This document shows positions 1-8,349 of a stretch of 64,000 nucleotides of DNA, one piece after another. The stretch is from the NCBI RefSeq assembly GCF_001908725.1, contig NZ_CP018725.1, positions 930,001 to 994,000 on the forward strand, given 5' to 3'. Made by a program: the position numbers and the translations under genes. The stretch's first letter is position 1. Every line of letters begins with the position of its first letter. The notes beneath the pieces were generated by a model. The model had not been told where the DNA came from and did not search any database. It worked only from the letters and a program-made list of their open reading frames with translations. The DNA comes from Xanthomonas vesicatoria ATCC 35937 (GTDB taxonomy: Bacteria; Pseudomonadota; Gammaproteobacteria; Xanthomonadales; Xanthomonadaceae).

Positions 1-481
1 TCGAGGTATCAACCTCGATGTGAAGCACCTCGCGGTTGAAGTCGTCGACCACGTTGAAGGTGCGGAAGCGCCGTCCGCACGCCAAAGCGTCGCTCATGAA
101 GTCGACCGACCAGACGGTATCAGGCAACCTTGGGACATACAGCGCGACACGCTCGCGCTTGCGAAGCCGCCGCTTCGCAGCGCGGCGCAGGTTGAGCCGC
201 ATGGCCTTGTACACGCGATAGATTCTCTTCGGGTTCCAGTCAGGACGCGTCCTGCGCAGCACGTCGCTGCATTTCCAGAAGCCGCGACTGGGGCGGTCTT
301 CGACGACACGTGCGATCGCCGCGATCAACTCGGCATCGCGTACTGTCCAGTCGAGCGGTGGCGCATACCACGCCGCACGTGCAAGCCCGACGCATGCACA
401 GGACCGACGCAGCGGCCGCGCGTGCACCTCGATCAGGTACCGCACGGCCTCGCGCTTGCGCGCCGGCCCTAGAGTTTTTTT
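1..481 (-). CDS. IS3 transposase OrfB, partial (DDE integrase domain), made by frameshift
   Basis: The minus strand in the -1 frame relative to orfA reads GPARKREAVRYL, then a helix-turn-helix-like stretch and the start of the rve catalytic core with VWSVDFMSDAL (first catalytic Asp) and DDFNREVL. The product cuts and joins DNA during transposition. A run of seven A on the minus strand (475-481) just before the orfA stop is the probable -1 slippage site that yields the OrfAB fusion. The gene leaves the window at position 1, so the second Asp and the Glu of the DDE triad cannot be seen and intactness cannot be judged. Confidence 0.85.
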
Positions 482-735
482 GCGATGAGATCCTTCATGG
501 CCGCGTTGTCGAGCGCCAACTCGGCGTACAGCCGCTTGAGCTTGGCGTTCTCGGACTCAAGCTCCTTGACCCGCCGCAGCTCCGAAGCCTCCAGGCCTCC
601 GTGCTTGCTCTTCCACTGGTAGTACGTCGCTGTGCTGATACTGACCTGGCGACAGATGTCCTTGACGGGCACACCGGCGTCGGCCTGCTTGAGCGTCGCG
701 ACGATCTGCGCCTCGGTGAACTTTGAGGTGCGCAT
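469..735 (-). CDS. IS3 transposase OrfA (helix-turn-helix), 88 aa
   Basis: This is a small basic protein with an N-terminal HTH of the transposase_8 type (FTEAQIVATLKQAD, then ISTATYYQWKSKHGG). A leucine-zipper-like coiled coil follows (ELESENAKLKRLYAELALDNAAM cut across residues 59-81), as in OrfA of IS407-group IS3 elements. It binds the inverted repeats and forms the N-terminal part of the OrfAB transposase. The stop codon lies directly after an A7 slippery run shared with orfB. Length is normal for the family and no damage is visible. Confidence 0.92.
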   Translation of the reverse strand: MRTSKFTEAQIVATLKQADAGVPVKDICRQVSISTATYYQWKSKHGGLEASELRRVKELESENAKLKRLYAELALDNAAMKDLIAKKL

Positions 736-851
736 AGAAACTCCTGACTGAGATAACGATGCCAGAAAGATCTACTTATGTGGTGTCTGTCAGGCTGGGG
801 AGCTTACGCATGTACTCACTACCAATTACCGATCACTTCCTAATTCGACAC

Positions 852-1643
852 CTACTTCATTTCACTACCTTGAATCCGCTCGATCTTTTTCTTCGGATTG
901 GCCGGATCATTCGTGTCTTCGGTTAATCGCTCTATCAGCACTGCCTCGTTATTCTTAAGCTCGTAGATATCGAAGACGTGGATACAACATCCATCACCAG
1001 AAGTAGACGTCAGCACATTTCCTTTCACGGAGAATAAGCCATTCGCCATTACCGTAATATCGGATAGCGACTGATTGAAAACAAGGGTTTTCTGCGCAGC
1101 ATCGAAAAGATAGACACTGTAAGAGGGACCACCATAATTACCCTCTTTTCCAGACCACACCACTACATCTTCGTACCCATCGCCATTGATATCGGTCAGA
1201 ATGATTGAGTAGCGGTTCTTTTTGTAAGTGTCGTCTAGCGGACCATGATAGAACGTGGAATCACTATCCACGTACAATGCCTCAGGCTCCAGTGCAATCG
1301 GCGTGGCTCCGGGGAATGTCACCTCCACGACTGGCGAACGGTTACATAGCATGATCCATGGACTATCTTCGCCACAGCCCTGCGAATTGATTGAAATAGC
1401 AATTCCACTGATATCTGCGTTTAACTCACCCTGATCGTTGAGCTTGGCATTGACAGCAGATGGCATTTTCAAGTCCTTTTGCGGCGAGGATTCAGGCTTT
1501 TTGCCAGTTTGATCTTGGGCGGATAATTTCTCTCCGTCAGCCTCTGCGGACGGAGTATTGCCAGGACTGCACGCTGTGATCGAGATGACGCAAGCTAAAT
1601 ACAGCGCCCCCACGAACCCTCTTACTAGTATACGTTTCACCAT
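852..1643 (-). CDS. periplasmic lipoprotein resembling X-T4SS immunity protein Xac2610
   Basis: This 263-aa protein has a signal peptide with a lipobox (SITAC, Cys about residue 25), a low-complexity linker to residue 65, then a beta-rich domain with an EF-hand-like calcium loop (DINGDGYEDVVVW). Layout and position, the third gene downstream of virB6, match Xac2610 of X. citri, which inhibits the lysozyme-like T4SS effector Xac2609 in the periplasm. A good ribosome site (GGAAGG) precedes ATG 1643. In X. citri the effector gene follows directly; here only about 60 bp separate the stop from an IS3 element and no effector gene is visible. Assignment rests on remembered sequence and gene order. 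The gene appears intact. Confidence 0.75.
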   Translation of the reverse strand: MVKRILVRGFVGALYLACVISITACSPGNTPSAEADGEKLSAQDQTGKKPESSPQKDLKMPSAVNAKLNDQGELNADISGIAISINSQGCGEDSPWIMLCNRSPVVEVTFPGATPIALEPEALYVDSDSTFYHGPLDDTYKKNRYSIILTDINGDGYEDVVVWSGKEGNYGGPSYSVYLFDAAQKTLVFNQSLSDITVMANGLFSVKGNVLTSTSGDGCCIHVFDIYELKNNEAVLIERLTEDTNDPANPKKKIERIQGSEMK

Positions 1644-1749
1644 AGAAATCCTTCCAATTCAAATCAATATTTCCTAAATACCGGCTCCAAACAAATTGTG
1701 CCCGCCTCTGGGTTCGCGACACTTTGCTAGCGACATTTATGACAGAAAA

Positions 1750-2238
1750 TCAGAACTTCCTAAAGATGGGATCGCTGCAAGTTGACATTGCAATTTTACA
1801 ATCCCCTCTTGAATTCTTCTCGCAAGTTTTCGTTGCTCTGGATTCAACATCATTCAAGGATGGACCTCCAGTTATCGCCCCCTTACCACGACTAGAAGCA
1901 GGCGACGCAATGGCAGCACACTGATTATGAAAAGTCAACGCGATGGTACATTGCATGCCAGCCAACTTTTGGCAGTTTTGCAGGGCGGCATCTTCAGCCT
2001 CTTTGCTAGTGAGACGCCCCTTAGTGTAACCAGCATCACCATTGTCGGCGATGGCAATGGCACCCCATGTTTTTATCCATTCGCCTGTAGGCTGCGGCGG
2101 CGGAGCAGTAATGCCTGCTCTTGACGTTCCGGAGTCAGGCCCACATTGTGGACTGCCAGGCGCCACACCAACCGGACACGCGGTTTGCGCAAAAGCAAAT
2201 AGGGGGATAAACGCTGATAATAATATAATCCCACGCAT
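1750..2238 (-). CDS. secreted DUF4189-family protein, copy 1 (distal)
   Basis: This 162-aa protein has a signal peptide (FIPLFAFAQTA), a conserved mature N-terminus (CPVGVAPGSPQCGPDSG), a Pro-rich patch, then a Cys-containing DUF4189-type domain with WGAIAIADNG and NQCAAIAS, ending SDPIFRKF. DUF4189 proteins are periplasmic and of unknown function; one is encoded between virB6 and the effector/immunity pair in X-T4SS loci. A second, divergent copy lies at 3287-3775. The two are nearly identical over the first mature 25 residues but differ in most of the domain, and the shared part differs at many synonymous sites, so they are old paralogues or alleles rather than a fresh duplication. The start lies 2 nt after the stop of the virB6 remnant. 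Confidence 0.85.
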   Translation of the reverse strand: MRGIILLSAFIPLFAFAQTACPVGVAPGSPQCGPDSGTSRAGITAPPPQPTGEWIKTWGAIAIADNGDAGYTKGRLTSKEAEDAALQNCQKLAGMQCTIALTFHNQCAAIASPASSRGKGAITGGPSLNDVESRATKTCEKNSRGDCKIAMSTCSDPIFRKF

Positions 2239-2240
2239 TT

Positions 2241-3138
2241 TTAGCCTCGCTGCCTATCGCCGTTATTAGCATTACCCATCCTACCGCTTGCGGTATGACT
2301 AGAACTGGATTCATCGCTCGAAACTCGGCCACTAACTTGCGGCACGGGAGTGATTTCGGAGCGCTGATTGTCCTAGCCGGCTCTGCCGGTTGATAAGGCC
2401 TACCCGTCCCAGGCTCTTGATTGGCTCGGTCCAGCTGCCCTAGCGCCGAATACGCCGTGAACTGGCCCAGCGTGCCCTGGAAGAAGGCTGCGGCCATCGA
2501 TGCGGCGGTTACGATCAACGTCGTCATCACCAAGCCTAACCCTCTCTGTTGCAACGCCATGCTGCTGAGGCCCTCGCCGCTTTCCTGGGAATGCGTGCTT
2601 CGCCAGGAATGACAGCCACTGCACCGATTACCTTGTTGCCAGACTCACCGTGAAGCTCAGCACCGACAACGAAAACACCATACCTAACCCGTGTAGCAGC
2701 CACTTGCTGAACAACGACTTCGTCGCCTGGAATAACAGGCACATGATGAACAATGGACCGAAGCCCACAAACAGCGCCATCCCAATCTTGTTCAACAGAA
2801 GCAGCGAGCCACCCACCACGCCGGGGCCGGCCATCCCTACTCCAGTGACCAGCGCGCACGGGTCTTCTCATCGTCGCGCTGTTGGTTGCCTGCTGTCCGA
2901 ATCTGATCGATGCTCATCATCGCAATCTGCATCAGATCCAGATTCTTGTCGATCGCATCGTAGGGACTTTCCGAATCCCCGGTCACCACTTGGGTATTGG
3001 ACTGGCTAACACCGTCAGTCAGCGTCCAATACAGTTTCGACGAACCTTCGGCCATGCTCGTCGCCAGACCGATAATCAGCGCCGCGCGCAACGCGGTCAC
3101 CACCAAGCCCATGGCCGCCTCGCGGGACTGGCCGGTCA
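2241..3138 (-). pseudogene. virB6: decayed 3' part of a second virB6 gene
   Basis: The minus strand here closely matches the last three quarters of the intact virB6 (3807-4868). The match starts abruptly at 3138, so about 60-65 N-terminal codons are missing. Small indels relative to the intact copy near 2848 (1 nt), 2634 (1 nt), 2611 (2 nt), 2579 (2 nt) and 2373 break the frame, so no functional protein can be made. The C-terminal tail from about 2373 is different in sequence from the intact gene (SDESSSSHTASGRMGN, ending DRQRG before the stop at 2241-2243). It is therefore a different virB6 allele, not a copy of the present one. It is followed 2 nt later by its own DUF4189 gene. Confidence 0.88.
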
Positions 3139-3286
3139 CGATGCAGCGCCCCCTGAATAAAGATCTCGAGTGTCAGATCACTAAACTTTCGAATTATAGT
3201 TCGAATATCTTTCACCCAGAACCAATCACTCCAATTTTCCTTTGCTTTGCTATTACTTATTGAGTAACCAATAAAATTAAATAAAT
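3139..3286. other. AT-rich orphan segment between virB6 remnant and DUF4189 copy 2
   Basis: This patch of about 150 bp is far richer in A+T than its flanks and matches neither virB6 copy. A minus-strand frame from ATG 3317 reads MYKSNFQEILNLFNF and WSDWFWVKDIRTIIRKF, then runs out of frame into the virB6 remnant. It could be the 5' stub of a lost small gene (for instance an immunity gene) or junction debris. I do not recognise it. Confidence 0.5.
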
Positions 3287-3775
3287 TTAATATTTCCTGA
3301 AAATTGGACTTGTACATTCAGAGTAGACGACCTTACAAGAACCCCCACCATTCTTCGCACATTTTCTTTTAGCGATCTCGATTGCGCGCTGTTCAGTAGG
3401 AGATGCCTGAAAAAAGCTACCTGAATCCCCAGAAACCAAAGCCGCGCATTGATTCCGGTAAACCAAATCGATTTTACAGTCACCCGCACCGCCAATTTCG
3501 CACTGACGTATCGCAGCTTCTTCTGCCTCTGTCTGGGATATTTTGTTCGCAGCTGTCCCAGCCTCTCCTGTTGAGTCGGAACCTGCGATTGCTCCCCAAG
3601 TCTTAATCCATTCGCCAGTTGGCTGAGGAGGAGCCTCGTTAGCTCTAGAAGTACCGGAGTCTGGGCCACACTGCGGACTTCCGGGGGCCACGCCGACCGG
3701 GCACGCAGTTTGCGCGAAAGCTGCTAGAGGCAAGCCCAATAACAACACAATTAAAATCAAGAAAATATTTTTCAT
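3287..3775 (-). CDS. secreted DUF4189-family protein, copy 2 (virB6-proximal)
   Basis: This 162-aa protein has a clear signal peptide (ILIVLLLGLPLAAFAQTA), the conserved mature N-terminus CPVGVAPGSPQCGPDSG, a short Pro-rich linker, and a DUF4189-type domain with WGAIAGSD, NQCAALVS and CAKNGGGSCKVVYSEC, ending SPIFRKY. It corresponds by position to Xac2611, the gene after virB6 in the X. citri killing T4SS. Function is unknown; secretion to the periplasm and several Cys residues suggest a disulfide-bonded periplasmic factor. It lies 31 bp after virB6 on the same strand and is probably co-transcribed with it. Confidence 0.87.
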   Translation of the reverse strand: MKNIFLILIVLLLGLPLAAFAQTACPVGVAPGSPQCGPDSGTSRANEAPPQPTGEWIKTWGAIAGSDSTGEAGTAANKISQTEAEEAAIRQCEIGGAGDCKIDLVYRNQCAALVSGDSGSFFQASPTEQRAIEIAKRKCAKNGGGSCKVVYSECTSPIFRKY

Positions 3776-3806
3776 TTTTACACCCTACTATGAAGACACA
3801 AACTCT

Positions 3807-4868
3807 CTACCTCTGTGCAAGACCACGATCACCTGTGTTTGCTGAGTTCTGAGAGGGGGCTGAGTCAGTGCGAACAATTGTCCTTTCCTGGGCGCGCTGA
3901 TTTGTCGTGTCGCCAGAATCTCTAGCCGGCGGTGCAGGCTGATAAGGCCTACCAGCGCCCGGCTCCTGATTGGCCCGATCCAGCTGCCCCAGCGCCGAGT
4001 ACGCCGTGAACTGGCCCAGCGTGCCCTGGAAGAAGGCCGCTGCCATCGGTGGTGCGGTGACGATCAAAGTGGTCATGACCAGGCCCAGCCCTCCTTGTTG
4101 CAACGCCATGCTACTGATGCCTTCGCCACTGTTTCCTGGGAATGCGTACTTCGCCAGGAATGCGACAGCCACTGCACCGATTACCTTCGTTGCCAGACTC
4201 ACCGTGAAGCTCAGCACCGACAACGAAAACACCATACCTAACCCGTATAGCAGCCACTTGCTGAACAACGACTTCGTCGCCTGAAACAGCAGGCACATGA
4301 TGAACAATGGACCGAAGCCCACAAACAGCGCCATCCCAATCTTGTTCAACAGAAGCAACGAGCCACCCACCACGCCGGGGCCGGCCATCCCTACTCCAGT
4401 GAACCAGCGCGCACGGGTCTTCTCATCGTCGCGCTGTTGGTTGCCTGCTGTCTGGATCTGATCGATGCTCATCATCGCAATCTGCATCAGACCCAGATTC
4501 TTGTCGATCGCATCGTAGGGACTTTTCGAATCCCCCGTCACCACTTGGGTAATGGACTGGCTCACACCATCGGTCAGCGTCCAGTAAAGCTTTGACGAGC
4601 CTTCGGCCATGCTCGTCGCCAGGCCGATGATCAACGAGGCACGCAGCGCCGTCACCACCAAGCCCATCGCCGCCTCGCGGGATTGGCCGGTCACGATGCG
4701 GTACCCCTGGAAGATGACCCACAGCGTCAACACCGTCAAGGACACAATGCCAATCAAGGCCGAGGTGCGCTGCAGGAGCGTCCACTGAAAAATATCGATC
4801 TCGTCGCGCAGGAAATCGTTGATCAGCGAGAAGAACGCGTAATTACCAAGACTGCTCAGAAAATCCAT
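3807..4868 (-). CDS. virB6: VirB6 inner-membrane channel protein
   Basis: This 353-aa polytopic membrane protein has hydrophobic segments near residues 35-60, 68-90, 163-186, 190-208, 212-236 and 262-290, followed by a hydrophilic, Pro/Gln-rich tail of about 60 residues. It matches the TrbL/VirB6 family, which forms part of the inner-membrane translocation channel. It is the intact copy; a decayed allele with another tail lies downstream at 2241-3138. It is preceded by virB5 and followed by a DUF4189 gene, as in Xanthomonas T4SS clusters. Start ATG 4868 gives MDFLSSLGNYAFFS. Confidence 0.93.
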   Translation of the reverse strand: MDFLSSLGNYAFFSLINDFLRDEIDIFQWTLLQRTSALIGIVSLTVLTLWVIFQGYRIVTGQSREAAMGLVVTALRASLIIGLATSMAEGSSKLYWTLTDGVSQSITQVVTGDSKSPYDAIDKNLGLMQIAMMSIDQIQTAGNQQRDDEKTRARWFTGVGMAGPGVVGGSLLLLNKIGMALFVGFGPLFIMCLLFQATKSLFSKWLLYGLGMVFSLSVLSFTVSLATKVIGAVAVAFLAKYAFPGNSGEGISSMALQQGGLGLVMTTLIVTAPPMAAAFFQGTLGQFTAYSALGQLDRANQEPGAGRPYQPAPPARDSGDTTNQRAQERTIVRTDSAPSQNSANTGDRGLAQR

Positions 4869-4968
4869 ATGTCACCACATTCCACTGGACGGCGAGGCCG
4901 TGGAGCACTCGCTGCTCCGGGTTCGATTACACCTGCGACGGCACGCGCATACTGCGCGTGCCGAAATA

Positions 4969-5724
4969 TCACTTGCCCAAGTCCAATGGCTTCATATCGC
5001 TGGGCTTGTCAGACCGGACAGAGTCCAGCGCTACCTTCATCGCCGCACCAGCAACCACCGAGGTGCCGAAATCGGCCAGGGTGCTGCCCAGATTCTCGAA
5101 GAAGCTACCCGGTCCTTGGCTGGACGGGTCACCCTTGGGCGCTTTCTTGCCACGCATCGCCGCCCATGCCTGCGCGTCCTGTTGTTTGGTCAAAAACCCC
5201 AGACGTGTCTGATACGCGAACATCGCTGACTCCATCTGCTGGCGATCAATATCCATCAGGGTCTTCAGGGCGATCAGCTTGTTAGTGTTGTCTTCTAGCT
5301 TTCCCAGCTCTGTGTCCTCGATCTCCGCGCGCTCTTGCTCGATCTTGCGCAATCGTTCCAGTCGCTTGGTGGTGATCTCGTACATCGCCACCATATAGTT
5401 GTACTGCGAGTTGCGCGTGCGCTGGATCAGCTCGCACCCCTCTTTCTGCTCGTTCGCCACCGGCGTGCCCGCAGTCGTGCTAGAGCAATCGGCAATCCCG
5501 TAATCATCCGGAACCTTCTTGATCTCTTCCTTGGGTTTGTCGACCTCGGTCCCGCTGTCCTTCTCCTTGGTCTTTTTGCCAAGTTTCAGCGAATCCTGAA
5601 TTTCCTTGGCCTTGGTGTTGAGATCATTGTCAACGACCTCCCACTGCGCACTGGCCGCTCCCGCCATGCTGAGCAGCAACAGACCCATGAATACCTGGGA
5701 AATATGTCTGAACTTGGTTGTCAT
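4969..5724 (-). CDS. virB5: VirB5-like pilus-tip/minor component
   Basis: The start is placed at ATG 5724 because a strong ribosome site (AGGAGG) precedes it and a signal peptide follows (VFMGLLLLSMAGAASAQ); the longer open frame to 5859 overlaps the end of virB4. The 251-aa product is mostly alpha-helical, with a charged Lys/Glu-rich linker (residues 40-75) and long helices (TTKRLERLRKIEQERAEIE), like VirB5/TraC proteins that decorate the T-pilus tip. By position it equals Xac2613. VirB5 proteins diverge strongly, so the assignment leans on length, secretion signal and gene order. Confidence 0.82.
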   Translation of the reverse strand: MTTKFRHISQVFMGLLLLSMAGAASAQWEVVDNDLNTKAKEIQDSLKLGKKTKEKDSGTEVDKPKEEIKKVPDDYGIADCSSTTAGTPVANEQKEGCELIQRTRNSQYNYMVAMYEITTKRLERLRKIEQERAEIEDTELGKLEDNTNKLIALKTLMDIDRQQMESAMFAYQTRLGFLTKQQDAQAWAAMRGKKAPKGDPSSQGPGSFFENLGSTLADFGTSVVAGAAMKVALDSVRSDKPSDMKPLDLGK

Positions 5725-5794
5725 GGTGTTCTTCGCCTCCTGTGACACAGATGAATATGCTGCGCGATAGTACTGCTGCGATTGCGTGGGCTGA

Positions 5795-8248
5795 CTATGC
5801 ATCTTCGACCTCCTTGTCCTTCGCCGATTTGCGTTTGCCAGAGCCCTTGCGGTTGGCATAGAAATCGGTCAACCACTGCTCTGGCGTCAGCTGGTCGACG
5901 GTGACGCCAAGCTTGCTGGCCTTGCCGACCAGGATCTGATGCATGATCTCGATGTTGTCGGTTGAGGACGAAATCACCGACAGCGCATCGTCCATGCCGC
6001 GCAGGTTGAGTTGGCACACCGCCGAGGCGTGGCCTTGCTTGACCAGGAAGCAGCGCGAGCGCTCGTCCAGCGAGACCACTACCTGATACTCGGCGTCGGT
6101 GAGCTTGAGCCCCTCGATGTAGTCGTCGCGGCTGGCGTTGGGGTTGGGCAGCAGCACCATTGTGGCGGTCTGCTCGATCAGCGCGGCGGCGATGTCGCTC
6201 GCCAGTGCATCTTCCGGGCTTTGCGTGGCGAAGATGCCTAAACCGTTCTGCTTACGGATGGTCTTCTGCTTGTTCTTGGCAAATTCCTTCAAGCCACCCT
6301 TGCCGTCCAGGATCTTCCAGAACTCGTCCATCACATAGATTAACGGGCGACCGTCGATCAAGGCTTCCAGGCGGTGTAGCAGGTAATTGATCACTGGCAC
6401 GCGCACTTCGGCGTTGTCGATCACATCCGTGTAGTCGAAGCCGATGATGGATGCGCGCGTCAGGTCGATGGTGTCGACCGGGTTGTCGAACACCCAGCCC
6501 AGCGAACTGCCCGCCGTCCAGCGACGTAGGCGCGCGTACAGGCCGTCGTCGCCCATGTTGGGCAGGCTCTTGCGGAAGTTGCTCATGCTGCGCAGGTGCA
6601 TGGGCGTATCCAACATACCCTCCACCGCGCGGTAGATGTCTTCTTCCTCGCGGGCGCTGTACTCGGCCTTGCCGCCCAGTACCTTGATCAATTCGGCAAG
6701 GAACTGCGTGTTGGCTTCGTTGCGCTCGCACTGGAACGGGTTGAAGCCCGTCGGCACGCCGTTTTCCAGCGCCAGGTAATTGCCGCCGCACGCACGCACG
6801 AAAATCTCCGCGCCGCGATCCTTGTCGAAGAAGAAAATCGTCGGGATCGGATCGAACTTTTGCACCTGGCTCAGCAGGAAGTTGATCAGCGCCGTCTTAC
6901 CGGTACCGGACTTACCGATCACCATGGTATTGCCGATCGCCTTCTCGCCGAGGGAATTCTCGGCCGGATGCGTGGCGTGGAAGTTGAAGTAATACGGCTG
7001 ACCGTTGGTGGTCTGCAACGTGGTGACGCAGTCACCCCACGGGTTGTTGTGCTGCTTGCCCTGAGCGAAATTGTGCAGCGGCGACAACCCCAGGAAATTG
7101 AGCGAGCTCAGGTTGGCGATACGCGTACGGAAGCGCCAGTTACCCGGCAGCTGCGCATAGAACGAAGAAGCGATTGCCAGATCTTCCTTGGCGGACACAA
7201 AACCAGCGTTGGACAATTCGGCGCGTGTAGTCGCGATCTGCCTGGCCAGCTTTTCCTGACTATCGGCATAGACCGCCAAGGTAAAGTGATATTCGCCCAA
7301 TACGAAATTGCCGGAGGCCACGTCATCCATCGCCAGGTCCAGGTCGCGGATCTGGCTGGACGACTTGTCCCCCGACGAAATCATCATTCCCTTGGTGCGT
7401 TCCAACACCTTCAAGGCATCGTGGCGACCAATCGGACTAAACGAATGCGTCATCACGTATTCGAAATCAAGATACTTCAGGCCATTGAGAATGCCGGGAT
7501 AGGTTCCATCGGCATATTCCTTGACATTGAGGATCGCGCCGAAATGATTGATGCCATCCGGAGTGCGAATGACAAAGTCGCCGGTCTTGTTGGCAAACAT
7601 GTGCTTGCTGACAGGCAGATATGCCGGCACAGGCGCCTGCAGCACCGGGACAGGCTCGTCGATCCGGTTGAGCAGGTAACCGAGAAATTCCAGTGTCTCG
7701 GAAAATACGACACCGTTCTTGGCTTCGTACATGCCAAGACGGTAAGGTGAATAATCCTTCAGCACCGCCTCAACGTTCGTGGCTAACTCGACGATCTTGG
7801 CGATGGCCTGTTCTTCTTCAGCCCTGATCTTGTCTGGATTGACGGACTTTTCGACCAGCCTTCGTCCTGTAACTACGGGACGATAGATCATGCTGAAGTA
7901 CAACTCGTTTTGCATGATTTTTTGCGAGGAGAGCGCTGCGTAATACTCGTCAGACAGAGTCTGATTGAAGGATTGCTTGAAGCGTCCGCCAGTGCCGATT
8001 TTGCGACGACGACGAACGTCGTGAACCCAGAACGCAATATTGGCGAAATCCGGTGCACGCAAGGTTTGCAGTAACCGATTAAACGTGTTGTGCCGCTGCT
8101 CGAGTTCGAACTCGTCACGCCCAACGAAGGGCAAGCCAGCCAGATGCCAGATCAACAGGTAGTCGCCCCCGGTCGTCTTGACGACGGACGGTGCAACATG
8201 TGTCGAAATGGAAACAAATTCGCCGATCGGACTATCTGGACTGAACAT
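5795..8248 (-). CDS. virB4: VirB4 ATPase of the type IV secretion system
   Basis: This 817-aa protein is of full family length. The N-terminal half is the CagE/TrbE/VirB domain, followed by a RecA-like ATPase with Walker A GKSGTGKT (residues 445-452) and Walker B-like PLIYVMDEFWKIL. VirB4 powers assembly and substrate translocation at the inner membrane. It is followed by virB5 and preceded by virB3 across a 101-bp gap holding a strong stem-loop. The ribosome site before ATG 8248 is weak. No frameshift is seen. Confidence 0.96.
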   Translation of the reverse strand: MFSPDSPIGEFVSISTHVAPSVVKTTGGDYLLIWHLAGLPFVGRDEFELEQRHNTFNRLLQTLRAPDFANIAFWVHDVRRRRKIGTGGRFKQSFNQTLSDEYYAALSSQKIMQNELYFSMIYRPVVTGRRLVEKSVNPDKIRAEEEQAIAKIVELATNVEAVLKDYSPYRLGMYEAKNGVVFSETLEFLGYLLNRIDEPVPVLQAPVPAYLPVSKHMFANKTGDFVIRTPDGINHFGAILNVKEYADGTYPGILNGLKYLDFEYVMTHSFSPIGRHDALKVLERTKGMMISSGDKSSSQIRDLDLAMDDVASGNFVLGEYHFTLAVYADSQEKLARQIATTRAELSNAGFVSAKEDLAIASSFYAQLPGNWRFRTRIANLSSLNFLGLSPLHNFAQGKQHNNPWGDCVTTLQTTNGQPYYFNFHATHPAENSLGEKAIGNTMVIGKSGTGKTALINFLLSQVQKFDPIPTIFFFDKDRGAEIFVRACGGNYLALENGVPTGFNPFQCERNEANTQFLAELIKVLGGKAEYSAREEEDIYRAVEGMLDTPMHLRSMSNFRKSLPNMGDDGLYARLRRWTAGSSLGWVFDNPVDTIDLTRASIIGFDYTDVIDNAEVRVPVINYLLHRLEALIDGRPLIYVMDEFWKILDGKGGLKEFAKNKQKTIRKQNGLGIFATQSPEDALASDIAAALIEQTATMVLLPNPNASRDDYIEGLKLTDAEYQVVVSLDERSRCFLVKQGHASAVCQLNLRGMDDALSVISSSTDNIEIMHQILVGKASKLGVTVDQLTPEQWLTDFYANRKGSGKRKSAKDKEVEDA

Positions 8249-8299
8249 GGTCTTACCAAGTTAAGAGAAAAGCATCGCACCAAGGACAATCGGAAAACA

Positions 8300-8332
8300 C
8301 CAACCCCGCGCCGATTTCGCGCGCGGGGTTGG
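8300..8332 (-). terminator. stem-loop between virB3 and virB4
   Basis: CCAACCCCGCGC (8300-8311) pairs perfectly with GCGCGGGGTTGG (8321-8332) across a 9-nt loop. On the transcribed minus strand it is followed by TGTTTT. It could be a partial terminator that lowers virB4 and downstream expression relative to virB2-virB3, or an RNA-stability hairpin. The effect is inferred. Confidence 0.6.
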
Positions 8333-8349
8333 TTAAACGATTCACGTGC

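Larger units (their letters stand above)
1..792 (-). mobile_element. IS3-family element (IS407-type), cut by the left window edge
   Basis: OrfA and OrfB transposase genes lie on the minus strand with the two-frame layout typical of IS3 elements. The right end is placed at about 792 because the minus strand there begins TGACAGACACCA, about 57 nt before the orfA start; this end is an inference, since the opposite terminal repeat lies outside the window. The element sits immediately downstream of the immunity-like lipoprotein gene of the T4SS cluster. Confidence 0.75.

Noticed and set aside
3015..3317. 100-aa open frame over the junction of the AT-rich patch and virB6 remnant
   Set aside because: Its second half is out of frame in virB6 DNA and its start overlaps DUF4189 copy 2; kept only as a note on the AT-rich patch.
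5725..5859. 45-residue extension of virB5
   Set aside because: It overlaps virB4 and would hide the signal peptide; AGGAGG marks the start at 5724.
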